Positions 1 to 9,165 of a stretch of 64,000 bases of DNA are shown here, piece by piece; the stretch's first letter is position 1, and each line of letters opens with the position of its first letter. Source of the DNA: Deltaproteobacteria bacterium (GTDB lineage: Bacteria > Myxococcota_C > UBA6777). The notes under the pieces were generated by a model that did no database searches, was not told the DNA's origin, and was given only the letters and a program-made list of their open reading frames with translations. The DNA is taken from assembly GCA_006226375.1 (NCBI GenBank), contig SBHC01000035.1:1-64000 (forward strand), read 5' to 3'. Made by a program: the position numbers and the translations under genes.

Positions 1-1445
1 CCGTCGTTGTTGACGTCGGCGAGGTTGTGAGCGGCTTTTCCAGCGGCTTCGGCGAGTTCACCAGCGCCACGACCCAGTGCTTGGGCTCCGCGACCGAGTG
101 CCTGTGCTCCTTGTGCGAGGCCCTGGCCTACACGTCGTCCGGCAGCGCCGACATCATCCAGGCCAATCTTACCGTCGTTGTTGGCGTCGAGTGCGTTTTG
201 CAGGTTGGCCTTGAGGCGGGTGGCGTGAAGGCCAAGATCTCGTCGGCTGAAACGTCCATCGCCATCAGCGTCGATGGCATTGAGGGTACGATCAACGGTG
301 TTTTCCACTCCCGTCATCGCAGCGTCTGCGGTCTTGGTGATGGCGGTTGCGCCGTCGTTGAGGGTGAGCTTGCCGTCGCGGTCAACATCAGCGACATCTT
401 TGGCAAGCTGTGCTGCTTTGACAACATCAACATCGACACGGAGACCGACTTTCCCACCGAGACCCAAACCAGCGCCTACGCTACCACCGAGCGAGAACTT
501 GCCGTCTTGGTATCCGATGGTTCCAGAAGCTTCTGCGCCAGCGCCAGCCCAACCTTCGCCGTATACGCCGACTTTGATCAGGTCGCCGATACCGAAGCGA
601 GCGCGACCGTAAGCTTTGGCTCCTGCAAAGGCTCCAGCTTTTCCGGTCAGAACAGCTTTGGGGGGATCGCGGTCAAACGCAACTTCACCGCCTACGTTGG
701 CGTTGGCTTCGACCGTGGCACGACCGAAGACATCAGCGTTAAGGTTGATGTCTTGGCCACCAACTCTGACAGAGGGGGTCGATATCTTTCCAGAGACTTC
801 GGCACCTGCAGCGACCACGCGAGCTTCTGCTGTGGCGCCTGCGGTAAAGCCTGTTTTGGTCAGACCAAACTGAGCGATGCCTTTGGCGCCGACTTCGGAG
901 TAGACGCGGGCGGAGCCACTGGCGCTTCCGTAACGTCCTTCGACGGAGCCGCTAGCCTTGGCTTGGGCACCGATGGCTCGATCTCGTACAAAGAGACCTC
1001 CAACCTTAAGGCTCGATTCGGTCTTGTTTTCGGTTTGGGCGCCACGTGTGCTTCCCAGACCTTCCGTGCTACGGTTGGTGCTACCCTTCCAGGTGTTGCG
1101 GGTGCTCCAGTTGTTGTTGGCGGTGTTTGCGTCGCGGCTCAACTTACCACCGTAGCTGAAGGTACCATTGGTGCTGTAAGTACCAATGTCTACGTTGCCT
1201 TTGGCGCGTGTGGAGGCTCCACCTAGATCATCATAGAGGCCTTCATGAATGAAGGGAGAGTAGACTCGACCACCGGTGTTGGCTCCCACTTCAAAGCCAT
1301 TGGCGTTGAGATCTGGGCCGGTCGCACCACCTGGATCGGTGTTGACGTTTACGGCTGCTGCGTCACCTGTATTGGTGGTGGCAGAGGTTCCGTTGAAAAA
1401 GCTTCGCAGCAAGCTGCTGTTGTTATTGCCAACTGGATCCGGCAT
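1..1445 (-). CDS. EF-hand / Gly-Ala-rich protein, C-terminus cut by window edge
   Basis: Reading the minus strand from an ATG at 1445 gives 481 codons with no stop before the window edge, so the gene is partial. An AAAGGAG-type ribosome site lies just upstream. Residues 1-70 are Asn/Gly/Thr-rich with no signal peptide. About 150-350 is a Gly/Ala-rich segment with alternating hydrophobic residues, suggesting stacked beta-strands. Canonical calcium loops follow: DVDRDGKLTLND near 352, DADGDGRFSRRD near 391, DANNDGKIGLDD near 419, and a fourth starting (DVNND) at the edge. Between loops three and four is a short repeat, ALGRGAQALGRGA. EF-hand loops imply Ca2+ binding; a secreted or surface role is inference. 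No named family is recognised. The long plus-strand frame over the same DNA is an antisense shadow. Confidence 0.85.
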   Translation of the reverse strand, partial: MPDPVGNNNSSLLRSFFNGTSATTNTGDAAAVNVNTDPGGATGPDLNANGFEVGANTGGRVYSPFIHEGLYDDLGGASTRAKGNVDIGTYSTNGTFSYGGKLSRDANTANNNWSTRNTWKGSTNRSTEGLGSTRGAQTENKTESSLKVGGLFVRDRAIGAQAKASGSVEGRYGSASGSARVYSEVGAKGIAQFGLTKTGFTAGATAEARVVAAGAEVSGKISTPSVRVGGQDINLNADVFGRATVEANANVGGEVAFDRDPPKAVLTGKAGAFAGAKAYGRARFGIGDLIKVGVYGEGWAGAGAEASGTIGYQDGKFSLGGSVGAGLGLGGKVGLRVDVDVVKAAQLAKDVADVDRDGKLTLNDGATAITKTADAAMTGVENTVDRTLNAIDADGDGRFSRRDLGLHATRLKANLQNALDANNDGKIGLDDVGAAGRRVGQGLAQGAQALGRGAQALGRGAGELAEAAGKAAHNLADVNND

Positions 1446-1623
1446 GACCTTCTCCTTTTCATGTCCACTAAAGGTTAGTTCTTGGATTCTTTATTCAAGC
1501 AGCCACAGGGCTGTGAGTCAACTATGATCCTTGTATACCTCTGACAAGACGATCGACAGGATATACAACTGTGCTCATTCTCCACCAGTATCGATCCATG
1601 TCACACAAAAGTTGCGTGCAATC

Positions 1624-2008
1624 TTACTTTTTTGGCGATTGCGCCATCGGGCTTGGCCAAAGTGTCTGATTTTGCTGGTGGAAGTAGAGCTGTTTTTGGC
1701 CCTCCTGTGGACCACTGGGAGCAGCGTCTGGGGCTGGCATTTGCAGCGTTCGGTACAAATCGAGGTATTCAAACAGCGTGAGCTTCTCCAGCATATCCAT
1801 GTACAGCAAGATTCGGAGGTGGAGGATAACGTCGCGATCGCGATCGGAGAGCGCCTGAGGTTGGGAGTGGGCTGTGGGTTGCGTGCGTGTTACACTGGGC
1901 TTTTGGGGCGGGTTCGACCAGGAGAGCTGTGAAAACGAGCAGAAGCTGAACGCCCAAACACAAATTCCAAAAAAGAGAGTCCGCAGGAATGGCGCGAGAG
2001 CGTTCCAT
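1624..2008 (-). CDS. Small secreted/anchored protein with an apparent frameshift
   Basis: A strong ribosome site (GGGAGG) precedes the ATG at 2008, giving MERSRAIPADSLF. The continuation that looks like protein lies in the neighbouring frame: a hydrophobic segment (FFGICVWAFSFCSFSQ), then a charged helical stretch (DRDRDVILHLRILLYM followed by DMLEKLTLFEYLDLY), ending at the stop at 1624. Leu-rich helices of the type 'LLENLELLE' are common in small myxobacterial proteins of unknown function. The two frames meet at a run of six T (plus strand 'ccaaaaaag'); removing one T fuses them. This could be a sequencing indel, a decayed gene or a programmed slip. Alternatively the lower frame starts at a non-ATG codon, or at the ATG at 2070, which overlaps the start of the divergent desulfurase gene. 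Confidence 0.5.
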
Positions 2009-2068
2009 GTTGGACCTCCCGTATTGTCAACGCCAGATTCGGAATGCTTGGGAAAAAAAGGAGCCTTC

Positions 2069-3220
2069 ATGACGGAGCCAATATACCTGGACTACAATGC
2101 AACAACACCCATCGATTCGCGCGTAGCGGACGCGATGGTTCCTTATTTGTATCAGCATTTTGGAAATCCGTCCAGTGGTCATATCTTTGGCCGTAAGGCC
2201 CATGACGCCGTTGAAAACGCAAGAGGCCAGGTCGCTGCGCTTCTCGGCTGTGAGGCTGGGGAGGTCATCTTTACAAGCGGGGGAACAGAGTCCAACAACT
2301 ACGCGATTCGAGGTGTCGCTCATGCCCTTCGAGGCAAGGGGCAACACATCATCACGTCCAATTTTGAGCATCCTGCTGTGATGGAGGTGTGCCAGTGGCT
2401 TGAGACGCAGGGCTTTCGGGTGACCTACCTCCCTGTTTCAGAACAGGGGCTGGTTGAACCACGGTTGCTGGCCGAAGCGATCACTCCTCAAACCATCTTG
2501 GTGACGATCATGCACGCCAACAACGAAGTCGGTACGCTGCAACCATTGGCAGAGCTTTCGGCAATTGCTCACGAACATGGCGCGCTGATGCACAGCGACT
2601 GTGCCCAGTCGGTTGGGAAAACTCCTGTTCGAATTGCGGAGCTTGGGGTCGATCTTCTCACGGTTGCGGGTCACAAACTCTATGCTCCGAAAGGCGTAGG
2701 GGCCTTGTATGTGCGGAAAGGTGTCAAGCTGGACAAGTTTATGTTGGGCGCAAATCACGAAAGCAATCGACGGGCTGGCACGGAGAATGTGGCGAGTCTG
2801 GTCGGTTTGGGCGTCGCGTGTGCCCTGGCCGCAGAAGAGTTGGACGCCGAAGTGCAGCGTTTACAGGGGCTCCGCGATCGATTGGAACAAACACTGTCGG
2901 AAGGTGTGCCTGGGCTGCGATTGAATGGCTCTCGTGAGCACCGTCTTCCGAACACAGCCAGCGTGAGCTTTCCCGAGATCCAGGCCCAACCGCTGTTAGC
3001 TCGTGTCGCGGAGCAAGTCGCAGCATCGGCAGGGGCCGCCTGTCACAGTGACGGGGTGACGGTTTCGTTGGTGTTGCAAGCGATGAAGGTTCCGGCCTCC
3101 CACGCCGCTGGAACGATTCGGTTGTCGGTGGGTCGATTCTCCACAGAAGCGGAGGTGGACGCAGCCGCTGAAGCTTTGCTGGTGGCGTATCGTGGATTGA
3201 CCGATGAGATGGAAAGGTAA
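2069..3220 (+). CDS. Cysteine desulfurase (NifS/IscS-like, aminotransferase class V)
   Basis: A 383-residue PLP enzyme that removes sulfur from L-cysteine for Fe-S cluster or thio-cofactor synthesis. It opens with the family signature YLDYNATTP; SGGTESNN contacts the PLP phosphate; AGHKLYAPKG carries the Schiff-base lysine (K203) and SAGAACHSDG holds the catalytic cysteine (C325), both close to their positions in IscS. The start at 2069 is supported by AAGGAG about six bases upstream; a longer in-frame extension has no ribosome site. No IscU or other Fe-S scaffold gene is adjacent. The HSDG after the active cysteine differs from the SSGSACTS of housekeeping IscS, so this may be a specialised paralogue. 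It converges on the next gene with a 15-base gap. Confidence 0.93.
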   Translation: MTEPIYLDYNATTPIDSRVADAMVPYLYQHFGNPSSGHIFGRKAHDAVENARGQVAALLGCEAGEVIFTSGGTESNNYAIRGVAHALRGKGQHIITSNFEHPAVMEVCQWLETQGFRVTYLPVSEQGLVEPRLLAEAITPQTILVTIMHANNEVGTLQPLAELSAIAHEHGALMHSDCAQSVGKTPVRIAELGVDLLTVAGHKLYAPKGVGALYVRKGVKLDKFMLGANHESNRRAGTENVASLVGLGVACALAAEELDAEVQRLQGLRDRLEQTLSEGVPGLRLNGSREHRLPNTASVSFPEIQAQPLLARVAEQVAASAGAACHSDGVTVSLVLQAMKVPASHAAGTIRLSVGRFSTEAEVDAAAEALLVAYRGLTDEMER

Positions 3221-3235
3221 CGGAAGAGAAGGGCG

Positions 3236-4774
3236 CTAGCGAACGGCAAAGCCCATACAGCTTTGAGTGATGTAGACAGTGTAGCGGCCAGGATTGAGCA
3301 CAAAGCTGCTGATACCTTCACGAGAACGGTTCACGATCCAGATGGTCTTGGGCGCCAGACCTGACATAGAGCGGCTGGTGTTTGAACCGATCGAGGTGTT
3401 CAAACCGCTGCTGAACCTTGGCTTGCGTCCAATGAACAAGTTTACGCTCCGGCGACACTGGTTCTTGAGCGTGATGGAGTAGTAGCGGCTTCGCGTCGTG
3501 CGGCGACGGTAACTTCGTCGGTAGTAACTTCGACGGCGGTAGTAGGCACGACGTCGCTTGGCGAGGCGTTGACGTTGTGCGTAGTAGGCCCGACGTCGGG
3601 CTTTGGCGTCTCTTTGAACTTCTCGACGTTCTTCTCCTGCCACGTCGCTCTCGCTGGCTTCGCCCTCACTCTCGGCGCGGGCGGGTGTGTCGATGAAGGT
3701 CTTGCGACGTACAGGTCTGTATTTTCGTGCTCGACGGACGTAGCGGCGGGGTCTAACGTAGCGCCGGTAGCCTCTACCTCTTCGGCTGCGGCTGGCGACC
3801 AAGTCTTGCTGGGTTGCTTTGCGCTGAAGCAGCTGGGTTACAAACTTGCCGCGACCCAACGCTTTCTGTCGCTGAACGCTGCTCAAGCGTACGGATACTT
3901 TGGTTGCGTTGGTGGAGCAACCCAGGTCAATGGTGAAGGCTCGCATCTTGGCGTACTTCCCATGACGAGGCGCCTGGATCTGTACACCTTGCGGGGTGTT
4001 GTAGACCTCTTTCAAGATCTCACGGCGATGTCCCAGCGTTGGATCGTTGCTGTACACCCGGCTGAGGATTCCGCGCAGAGCCAGGTCGCTCCAGAACGCC
4101 CGAGGGTGAAGCGCCACAGCCAGTCGATAACAATGCATCGGCTCGGTGGAGACATCGATCGGGGTGGTGGCCTTGAACTCGTGGGTTTGGGGCTCGCCTG
4201 TGTAGCTGAACTTGCTGTGGCGAGTGGCCAGGCTTGAGAGGAGCTGTTGGGGTTGCGTCGTGCTCTCTTTGGTAACGGCGTCGCTCACACGGAGGGCATA
4301 GCACTCGCGGTGTCGCTTGGACAAGCGGAACAGCGTATTGGCCCCAAGCGCGCCAGCTTTCTTACGGACCGCTTCGGGGATGTCGTAACGAGAGCCCCGG
4401 TAACGTCGGGGGAAACGCCACCGATAAATCGCAAGGACAGCGTGTGGATCGCCCGATGATGGATAGTTTGGAATGGCGTGAACAGCAGAGGGGAGCTTCT
4501 TGCGGACCCGGTACATACGTCGACCGTTGGCGATCACTACCTGGCGACGGGAGCGGTTGCGTTGGTACACATAGAAGAAGCCTTGGGGCAACTTTTGGGG
4601 TCCCATCAACACCTCAATCTGATCAAGTTCCTTTTGCGCTGGAAACGATTTCGTCGCCAGAACGCTCTCTTTGATCTGAGGGTCGTACGCTGAACGTACT
4701 TGAAACATAAAGCAACCTGTCTGCAGAAGACCGGCCGCAAGAAGGACAAACCACTTAATACGTAGACCTGACAT
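3236..4774 (-). CDS. Arg-rich lipoprotein of unknown function
   Basis: 512 residues from MSGLRIKWF. The hydrophobic signal ends in a lipobox (LLQTGC), so it is probably a lipoprotein. A first half without obvious family (residues about 20-330) contains patches such as YRWRFPRRYRGSRYD. From about 340 to 440 the chain becomes very basic, with repeated Arg/Tyr blocks (YRRYVRPRRYVRR, RRRSYYRRSYRRR) split by a short acidic patch (ESEGEASESDVAGEE). The last 80 residues look like a small beta domain (YYSITLKNQCRRSVNLF ... GRYTVYITQSC). An upstream start (4798) is possible but lacks the signal-peptide context. It resembles in composition the secreted Arg/Tyr protein at 35353-36387. Function unknown; binding to nucleic acid or polyanionic polysaccharide is only a guess from charge. 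Confidence 0.82.
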   Translation of the reverse strand: MSGLRIKWFVLLAAGLLQTGCFMFQVRSAYDPQIKESVLATKSFPAQKELDQIEVLMGPQKLPQGFFYVYQRNRSRRQVVIANGRRMYRVRKKLPSAVHAIPNYPSSGDPHAVLAIYRWRFPRRYRGSRYDIPEAVRKKAGALGANTLFRLSKRHRECYALRVSDAVTKESTTQPQQLLSSLATRHSKFSYTGEPQTHEFKATTPIDVSTEPMHCYRLAVALHPRAFWSDLALRGILSRVYSNDPTLGHRREILKEVYNTPQGVQIQAPRHGKYAKMRAFTIDLGCSTNATKVSVRLSSVQRQKALGRGKFVTQLLQRKATQQDLVASRSRRGRGYRRYVRPRRYVRRARKYRPVRRKTFIDTPARAESEGEASESDVAGEERREVQRDAKARRRAYYAQRQRLAKRRRAYYRRRSYYRRSYRRRTTRSRYYSITLKNQCRRSVNLFIGRKPRFSSGLNTSIGSNTSRSMSGLAPKTIWIVNRSREGISSFVLNPGRYTVYITQSCMGFAVR

Positions 4775-4843
4775 GATGCGATCCTGTTGTTGAACCAATA
4801 CGCTGTGCTCGGGATGTTGGCCACATTAAGAAGGCGGCTATCG

Positions 4844-4886
4844 ATTTGCAAGGGACTGTACACAAAAAACCTTCATTTGCAAGGGA
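4844..4886. repeat. 12-bp direct repeat (ATTTGCAAGGGA x2) over a promoter
   Basis: Identical copies at 4844-4855 and 4875-4886, 31 bp apart (about three helical turns), in the 246-bp region between the divergent lipoprotein and AI-2E-family genes. The second copy contains TTGCAA, which doubles as the -35 of a candidate minus-strand promoter. May be a regulator site. Confidence 0.5.
4855..4882 (-). promoter_or_regulatory. Candidate sigma-70 promoter for the Arg-rich lipoprotein gene
   Basis: Minus strand TTGCAA (4877-4882), 16-base spacer, TACAGT (4855-4860), about 80 bases upstream of the lipoprotein start at 4774. The hexamers are only moderately close to consensus. Confidence 0.4.
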
Positions 4887-5020
4887 TAAGGCTCTCTGCG
4901 TGGGGACGACTCCTGGGAAAAGTCGTAGAGAAAGTGAACCTATCATGCTACACTTCGTTCCCTCAAACCATGTCTGTCCATTTCCCCCATACAATCAACA
5001 TACAACAAAGGTAGATACTG

Positions 5021-6079
5021 ATGAATCTTGCCAGGATTGCTTATGGCCTTGTGGCTGTGATTGGTTCGGTGGTCGTTTTGCGGACCGCCAAAGATATCCT
5101 GATTCCCTTCTTTCTTGCCATCATGCTTTGGTTCATTCTGAAGGAAGTGACCAACTTTGTGGGTCGGCTGCGGATCAAAAACCGCGCGTTGCCCAGCTGG
5201 TTTAACCGATTGGTGTCGATGTTGTTGATCTTTGCAGTGCTGGGTTTTGTGATTCAGCTGCTCTCCAGCAACATGCAGGGGATGGCGGCCAATCTCCCGA
5301 AGTACAGCAGGAATGTGAAGTCGATTACCTCGAAAATTACCAAGGATGTGCAGCGCAGGTTTCCCAGCTTTGATATGAAAATTCTGAAGAAGAAGGTGTC
5401 GGGTTTTGACTTTTCTTCTCTGGTGAAGTCGATCCTCAACTCCATCTCGGGGTTGTTGAGCAACGGCTTTCTGGTGATTTTGTATGTCCTCTTCTTAATC
5501 TTGGAAGAGAAGTTCTTCTCCAAGAAAATACTGGCTCTTTATCCCAAAGCAGAAGACCACAAAAAGGCTGAGTTGATTCTTAAGAAAATCAACGACTCTC
5601 TTGGGCAGTACATCACATTAAAGACCGCGGTCAGTCTGATCACTGGTGTGTTGAGCTACATCGCATTGAAGATGATCGGCGTCGACTTTCCTGTGTTTTG
5701 GGCGGTGCTGATCTTCTTGCTCAACTACATCCCCACCATCGGGTCGATGATTGCTACGTTGTTTCCTGCGGTGTTTGCGCTCCTTCAATTTGCGACGTAC
5801 GGGCCTGCGCTTACGGTGTTGGTGTTTGTCGGTTCCATCCAGGTCTTGGTCGGTAACATTCTGGAGCCCAAGTGGATGGGGAACTCGCTCAATGTCAGCT
5901 CCTTGGTGGTGCTTTTGGCGCTTGCTTTCTGGGGTTGGCTGTGGGGCGTAACGGGCATGATCTTGTGTGTACCCATTACCGTGATGGCGGTGATTGTTTG
6001 CGCTCAGTTTCCCCAGTCCCGAAGCATCGCCGTGTTGCTCTCGGAGCAAGGCAATGTGGACGCGAGTCAGTCGGCGTAA
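5021..6079 (+). CDS. AI-2E family (PerM/UPF0118) membrane transporter
   Basis: 352 residues, the usual length for this family of inner-membrane proteins thought to export small molecules; only some members act on autoinducer-2, so the substrate here is unknown. Hydrophobic segments near 5-40 and 60-85 are followed by a soluble basic/coiled region (about 90-145), a membrane segment at 145-165, and a cluster of helices at 205-335. The stretch FWAVLIFLLNYIPTIGS is the family signature, followed by the conserved GNILEPKWMGNSLN. The start has a modest AAAGGTAG ribosome site. It converges on the choice-of-anchor D gene with a 21-base gap, so it appears monocistronic. Confidence 0.9.
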   Translation: MNLARIAYGLVAVIGSVVVLRTAKDILIPFFLAIMLWFILKEVTNFVGRLRIKNRALPSWFNRLVSMLLIFAVLGFVIQLLSSNMQGMAANLPKYSRNVKSITSKITKDVQRRFPSFDMKILKKKVSGFDFSSLVKSILNSISGLLSNGFLVILYVLFLILEEKFFSKKILALYPKAEDHKKAELILKKINDSLGQYITLKTAVSLITGVLSYIALKMIGVDFPVFWAVLIFLLNYIPTIGSMIATLFPAVFALLQFATYGPALTVLVFVGSIQVLVGNILEPKWMGNSLNVSSLVVLLALAFWGWLWGVTGMILCVPITVMAVIVCAQFPQSRSIAVLLSEQGNVDASQSA

Positions 6080-6100
6080 GCTTGTGCCTGTGAGGTGAGG

Positions 6101-9073
6101 CTAGAGTTCGAAGATCATGAAGCGCAGAATCACATCGATGGTTCGGCTGAATTGCTCATCGTTGTGGAAGGTTGTGTACACCACATTGCCGCCCTGAGGG
6201 TCTGGCTTAAAGAAAATCGCCAGTGGCTCTTGTGGGTTGCCTTTGCCTGAACGATCCCCTTCCAGCAACACGTTGGTGCCTGCTCCTGCTGACGTTGCGC
6301 CAGCACAGGGACACTGGTCGTATTTGACGGTGACTTGGGAGCGTCCGCCCAGGCGATGGACAAGAACGGGGTTCAAAACTTTGGCCTGCACCTTGGCGGC
6401 GCCAAGCTTTTGGGCTGCGTCTCTTGTGTTGTCGTCACCGATCCAGTCCACGGCGTTGGGCCAGGCTACTTCAATGGCATCGTACGAAAAGTCGGAAGCC
6501 CAAACCGAGCCACCTTCTCGAACGAAGCGTTGGAGATTGCGCGTCACGACCGAATTCAAGACCGTTTCATCCATGCCACAATTTAAGAACACGATATCGT
6601 ACTTCTTGAGGGTGTTGTAGAAGCCAAGAAGCTGGTTTTCGCTGCCGCTGCTGTAGAGGGTGTAGCTGAGCTTCAAGCGGTTTAGAATCAACTCAACGTT
6701 ATCGTATTCTCCTTCAACGACAGCGATCTTGGTGTTGGCTGGGTCCACACACTGCGGTGTTTGCAGGTTGTTGGTTGTGCCTGTTGCGATGGTCGCGGAG
6801 AAGCTTGTGGAGAAGGCTCCTTTTTGCACATCAAACTTATGGGTCCCGTCGGGAACACAGGGAAGATAGAAGTAGCCGTTGATGTCGGTTTTGGCTTGGA
6901 TGGTGGAGCCGCCTACGGTGACCGAAACGATCGCTCCTGTCAGCCAAGTGTTTCCGTCAGGAGCGCAAATCCTACCCCGCAACGCGCCACATTGCTGGTT
7001 GGATGTGACACCATAACCACGCAGTGGAACCAGCTGCTTGGAGGCCCCCACTGCGGTGGATTGAATCTCAACATTCCCAGCGTCAAAGCCCAGGTCTTTG
7101 GGTTTGTATTCCACCGTGACGGAGATGTCTTTGTTGACGTCCAACTTTAGCGGAAGAGAAGGCAGGTTCTGGACGGTGTACTCCGGTGAGGTGCCAATCT
7201 CGTTTAAGATCTTGTTGATTGTGACAGCCTCTGTTCCACACGACACGATGCGGAACGATTCGGTTTTGGCGGTACCCTGCTTCACGGCTCCAAAGTCCAC
7301 GAGGTTGGGATACACACAAAGTCTGGGTCCTGCTCCTATGGCAGAGAGAGGCACTTGCAAAGCGGGCAGTCGTTGCAGGAGGCCTTGTCCGTGAACAATC
7401 TGTAGGTTGCCTGAGGCCGGTCCTGGCTGTTGAGGGGTGTACGCAACGCGCACGGTGTGTTTGCCTCTTGGCCCCAGTGACACTGGAAGGATAATCGCTC
7501 CTGATGCGAGGGAGAAATCGAGGTTGGAAGAGGGTCCAAGCCCGGCTTCAAACAGCCAACAGGTTCCGCTTCCCAGGTTGGTAACATCGATCGTCTCCTG
7601 CTTGCTCTTTCCCAGTGCCACTTGGCCAAAGTTGACCAGCGAAGGTTTGGCTTGCAAGAAGCAAGGAGGTGCAGGGACAACAGCCCCTCGCAAGGTTACA
7701 ATGACGATGGATTGAACCGGATCGGTGGACTGGACTTCAAGGGTTCCTTGGTGACTGTTTCCACTCTGTGGGGAGTAGGTGACCTTCACTGTTAGAAAGC
7801 TACCTGGATTCAATTTGTGGGGATACGTTGGCGGTGACACCACCTGAAACTCTTGGGTTGCACCTTTAACGGTCAAACCTGTGAGGTCCAGAGGCGTGCC
7901 TCCTTTGTTTACAATGTACAACGCTTTTGTCCTGGATGCCTTGGGGGGAAGGCTTCCAAAGTCCAGCAACAAGGGGCTGACCTCAATACCGGCTGGTGGT
8001 GATTGTCCAACCATGGTGACCCGGATCTGGGGAGAGTCAGGGTCGTCGCTTTCAATGAGGATGGCGCCGGAGTCGCGCCCTTTGTCTTTGGGAGAGTAGA
8101 AAGTTGCGATCGTAACGGACTGACCCGGTGGAATTTGGATGGGAATCGAGGGAACGATGAACGAGAAATCAGCGCTGCTCCCGGCTTCTTTTTCAATCTT
8201 GCTGACCGTGAGGAGCGCGCCCCCTTTGTTGGCGATGATCAAAGGCAAGTTCTTGGGCTTGCCTGGAGGCACACCTCCAAAGTCAAGGACTACTGGATTC
8301 ACAGAGATGTTGGGCTCACTGCGCTGTCCTTGCAAAAGCACACGTACTTTGGGTTGGCTGGGGTCATCACTTTCAATCCAAAGCTCACCAATGTCGGCGC
8401 CTGGATTGCTTGGGCGGTATGCCACCTTCACCTGGATGCTCTTTTGTGGGGCGAGGCTGAGCGGCCAAGTACCACCTTGATCTGCCAAGGTAAAGTCTTT
8501 GTCGGAGGCTTGAATGTACAGCTTGTTCAACGACAGAGTCGCAGAGCCAACGTTGGTGATTGTGGCCATGCGCGTTTCTGTTTGGTTGGTGTCGACGAAG
8601 CCAAAATCCAGGGCGGGAGGTTTTACCTGGATTCGAGGTGCATTCCCCACGGTTCGGATGGGTACGAGGGTTCTGGCTTGTTCTGTGTCATTGCTATCAA
8701 TCCAAATCGCGCTTTGCGGTTGCCCCGCAGCCGTGGGCTTGAACTTGACGGAGAGAACGGTTGACCCTTCTGGTTTAAGGACGAGAGGAAGCTCGATCTT
8801 GGTGGTCAGGGTGTAGCTTGGGTCGCCGTCTGGATCCAGTTGGATGCTCGTGATTTCCAGATCTTTGGCTCCTACATTGGTCAGTCGGACTTCCTGTGTT
8901 TTCTCGTTGCCCACGCCAATGACAGGGAAGACCACTGCCTTCGGTTCAACCTGCAATTTGGGTTGCTGTCCCACCTGTACGTTCTCACAATCACAGCCTG
9001 CTATCATCGCGACAACAAAGGCCAAAACGACAACACACCACGGCGCCCGTGATGGGGTTCTTGCGCTGGACAT
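6101..9073 (-). CDS. Choice-of-anchor D lipoprotein with carboxypeptidase-regulatory and ThuA-like domains
   Basis: 990 residues. The signal peptide ends in AMIAGC, a lipobox, with acylation expected at C27. Six tandem Ig-like repeats of about 100 residues (HYDIN/ASPM-type, choice-of-anchor D) span roughly 38-700; each begins with a variant of 'VxPxxLDFGxV' and carries a 'TNxG' turn. About 705-785 is a carboxypeptidase-regulatory-like beta domain (GRICAPDG ... TDINGYFYLPCVPDG). The last 200 residues (KIAVVEGEYDNVELIL ... FVREGGSVWASDF) resemble a ThuA/class-I glutamine amidotransferase-like flavodoxin fold. AGAGGGA precedes the ATG. A surface-attached binding protein is likely; whether the last domain is catalytic cannot be read here. 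Confidence 0.88.
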   Translation of the reverse strand: MSSARTPSRAPWCVVVLAFVVAMIAGCDCENVQVGQQPKLQVEPKAVVFPVIGVGNEKTQEVRLTNVGAKDLEITSIQLDPDGDPSYTLTTKIELPLVLKPEGSTVLSVKFKPTAAGQPQSAIWIDSNDTEQARTLVPIRTVGNAPRIQVKPPALDFGFVDTNQTETRMATITNVGSATLSLNKLYIQASDKDFTLADQGGTWPLSLAPQKSIQVKVAYRPSNPGADIGELWIESDDPSQPKVRVLLQGQRSEPNISVNPVVLDFGGVPPGKPKNLPLIIANKGGALLTVSKIEKEAGSSADFSFIVPSIPIQIPPGQSVTIATFYSPKDKGRDSGAILIESDDPDSPQIRVTMVGQSPPAGIEVSPLLLDFGSLPPKASRTKALYIVNKGGTPLDLTGLTVKGATQEFQVVSPPTYPHKLNPGSFLTVKVTYSPQSGNSHQGTLEVQSTDPVQSIVIVTLRGAVVPAPPCFLQAKPSLVNFGQVALGKSKQETIDVTNLGSGTCWLFEAGLGPSSNLDFSLASGAIILPVSLGPRGKHTVRVAYTPQQPGPASGNLQIVHGQGLLQRLPALQVPLSAIGAGPRLCVYPNLVDFGAVKQGTAKTESFRIVSCGTEAVTINKILNEIGTSPEYTVQNLPSLPLKLDVNKDISVTVEYKPKDLGFDAGNVEIQSTAVGASKQLVPLRGYGVTSNQQCGALRGRICAPDGNTWLTGAIVSVTVGGSTIQAKTDINGYFYLPCVPDGTHKFDVQKGAFSTSFSATIATGTTNNLQTPQCVDPANTKIAVVEGEYDNVELILNRLKLSYTLYSSGSENQLLGFYNTLKKYDIVFLNCGMDETVLNSVVTRNLQRFVREGGSVWASDFSYDAIEVAWPNAVDWIGDDNTRDAAQKLGAAKVQAKVLNPVLVHRLGGRSQVTVKYDQCPCAGATSAGAGTNVLLEGDRSGKGNPQEPLAIFFKPDPQGGNVVYTTFHNDEQFSRTIDVILRFMIFEL

Positions 9074-9126
9074 CTCGTATCCCTCTTTGACTTATGTTCC
9101 ACTAATTAAAACAGGATACTATCATG

Positions 9127-9165
9127 TTTGTCTCTGGACGCCAGCGCTTTCTTTCCGGAGACAAA
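9127..9165. promoter_or_regulatory. 12-bp dyad in the divergent intergenic region
   Basis: TTTGTCTCTGGA (9127-9138) and TCCGGAGACAAA (9154-9165) form an inverted repeat with one G-U-type mismatch and a 15-base loop. It sits between the divergent lipoprotein (start 9073) and threonine synthase-like (start 9301) genes. No U-run follows on either strand, so an operator or leader hairpin fits better than a terminator. Confidence 0.45.

Noticed and set aside
27-1226. 399-residue plus-strand open frame, Cys/Ala/Val-rich
   Set aside because: Antisense to the EF-hand gene, whose minus frame has a ribosome site, normal codon use and recognisable loops.
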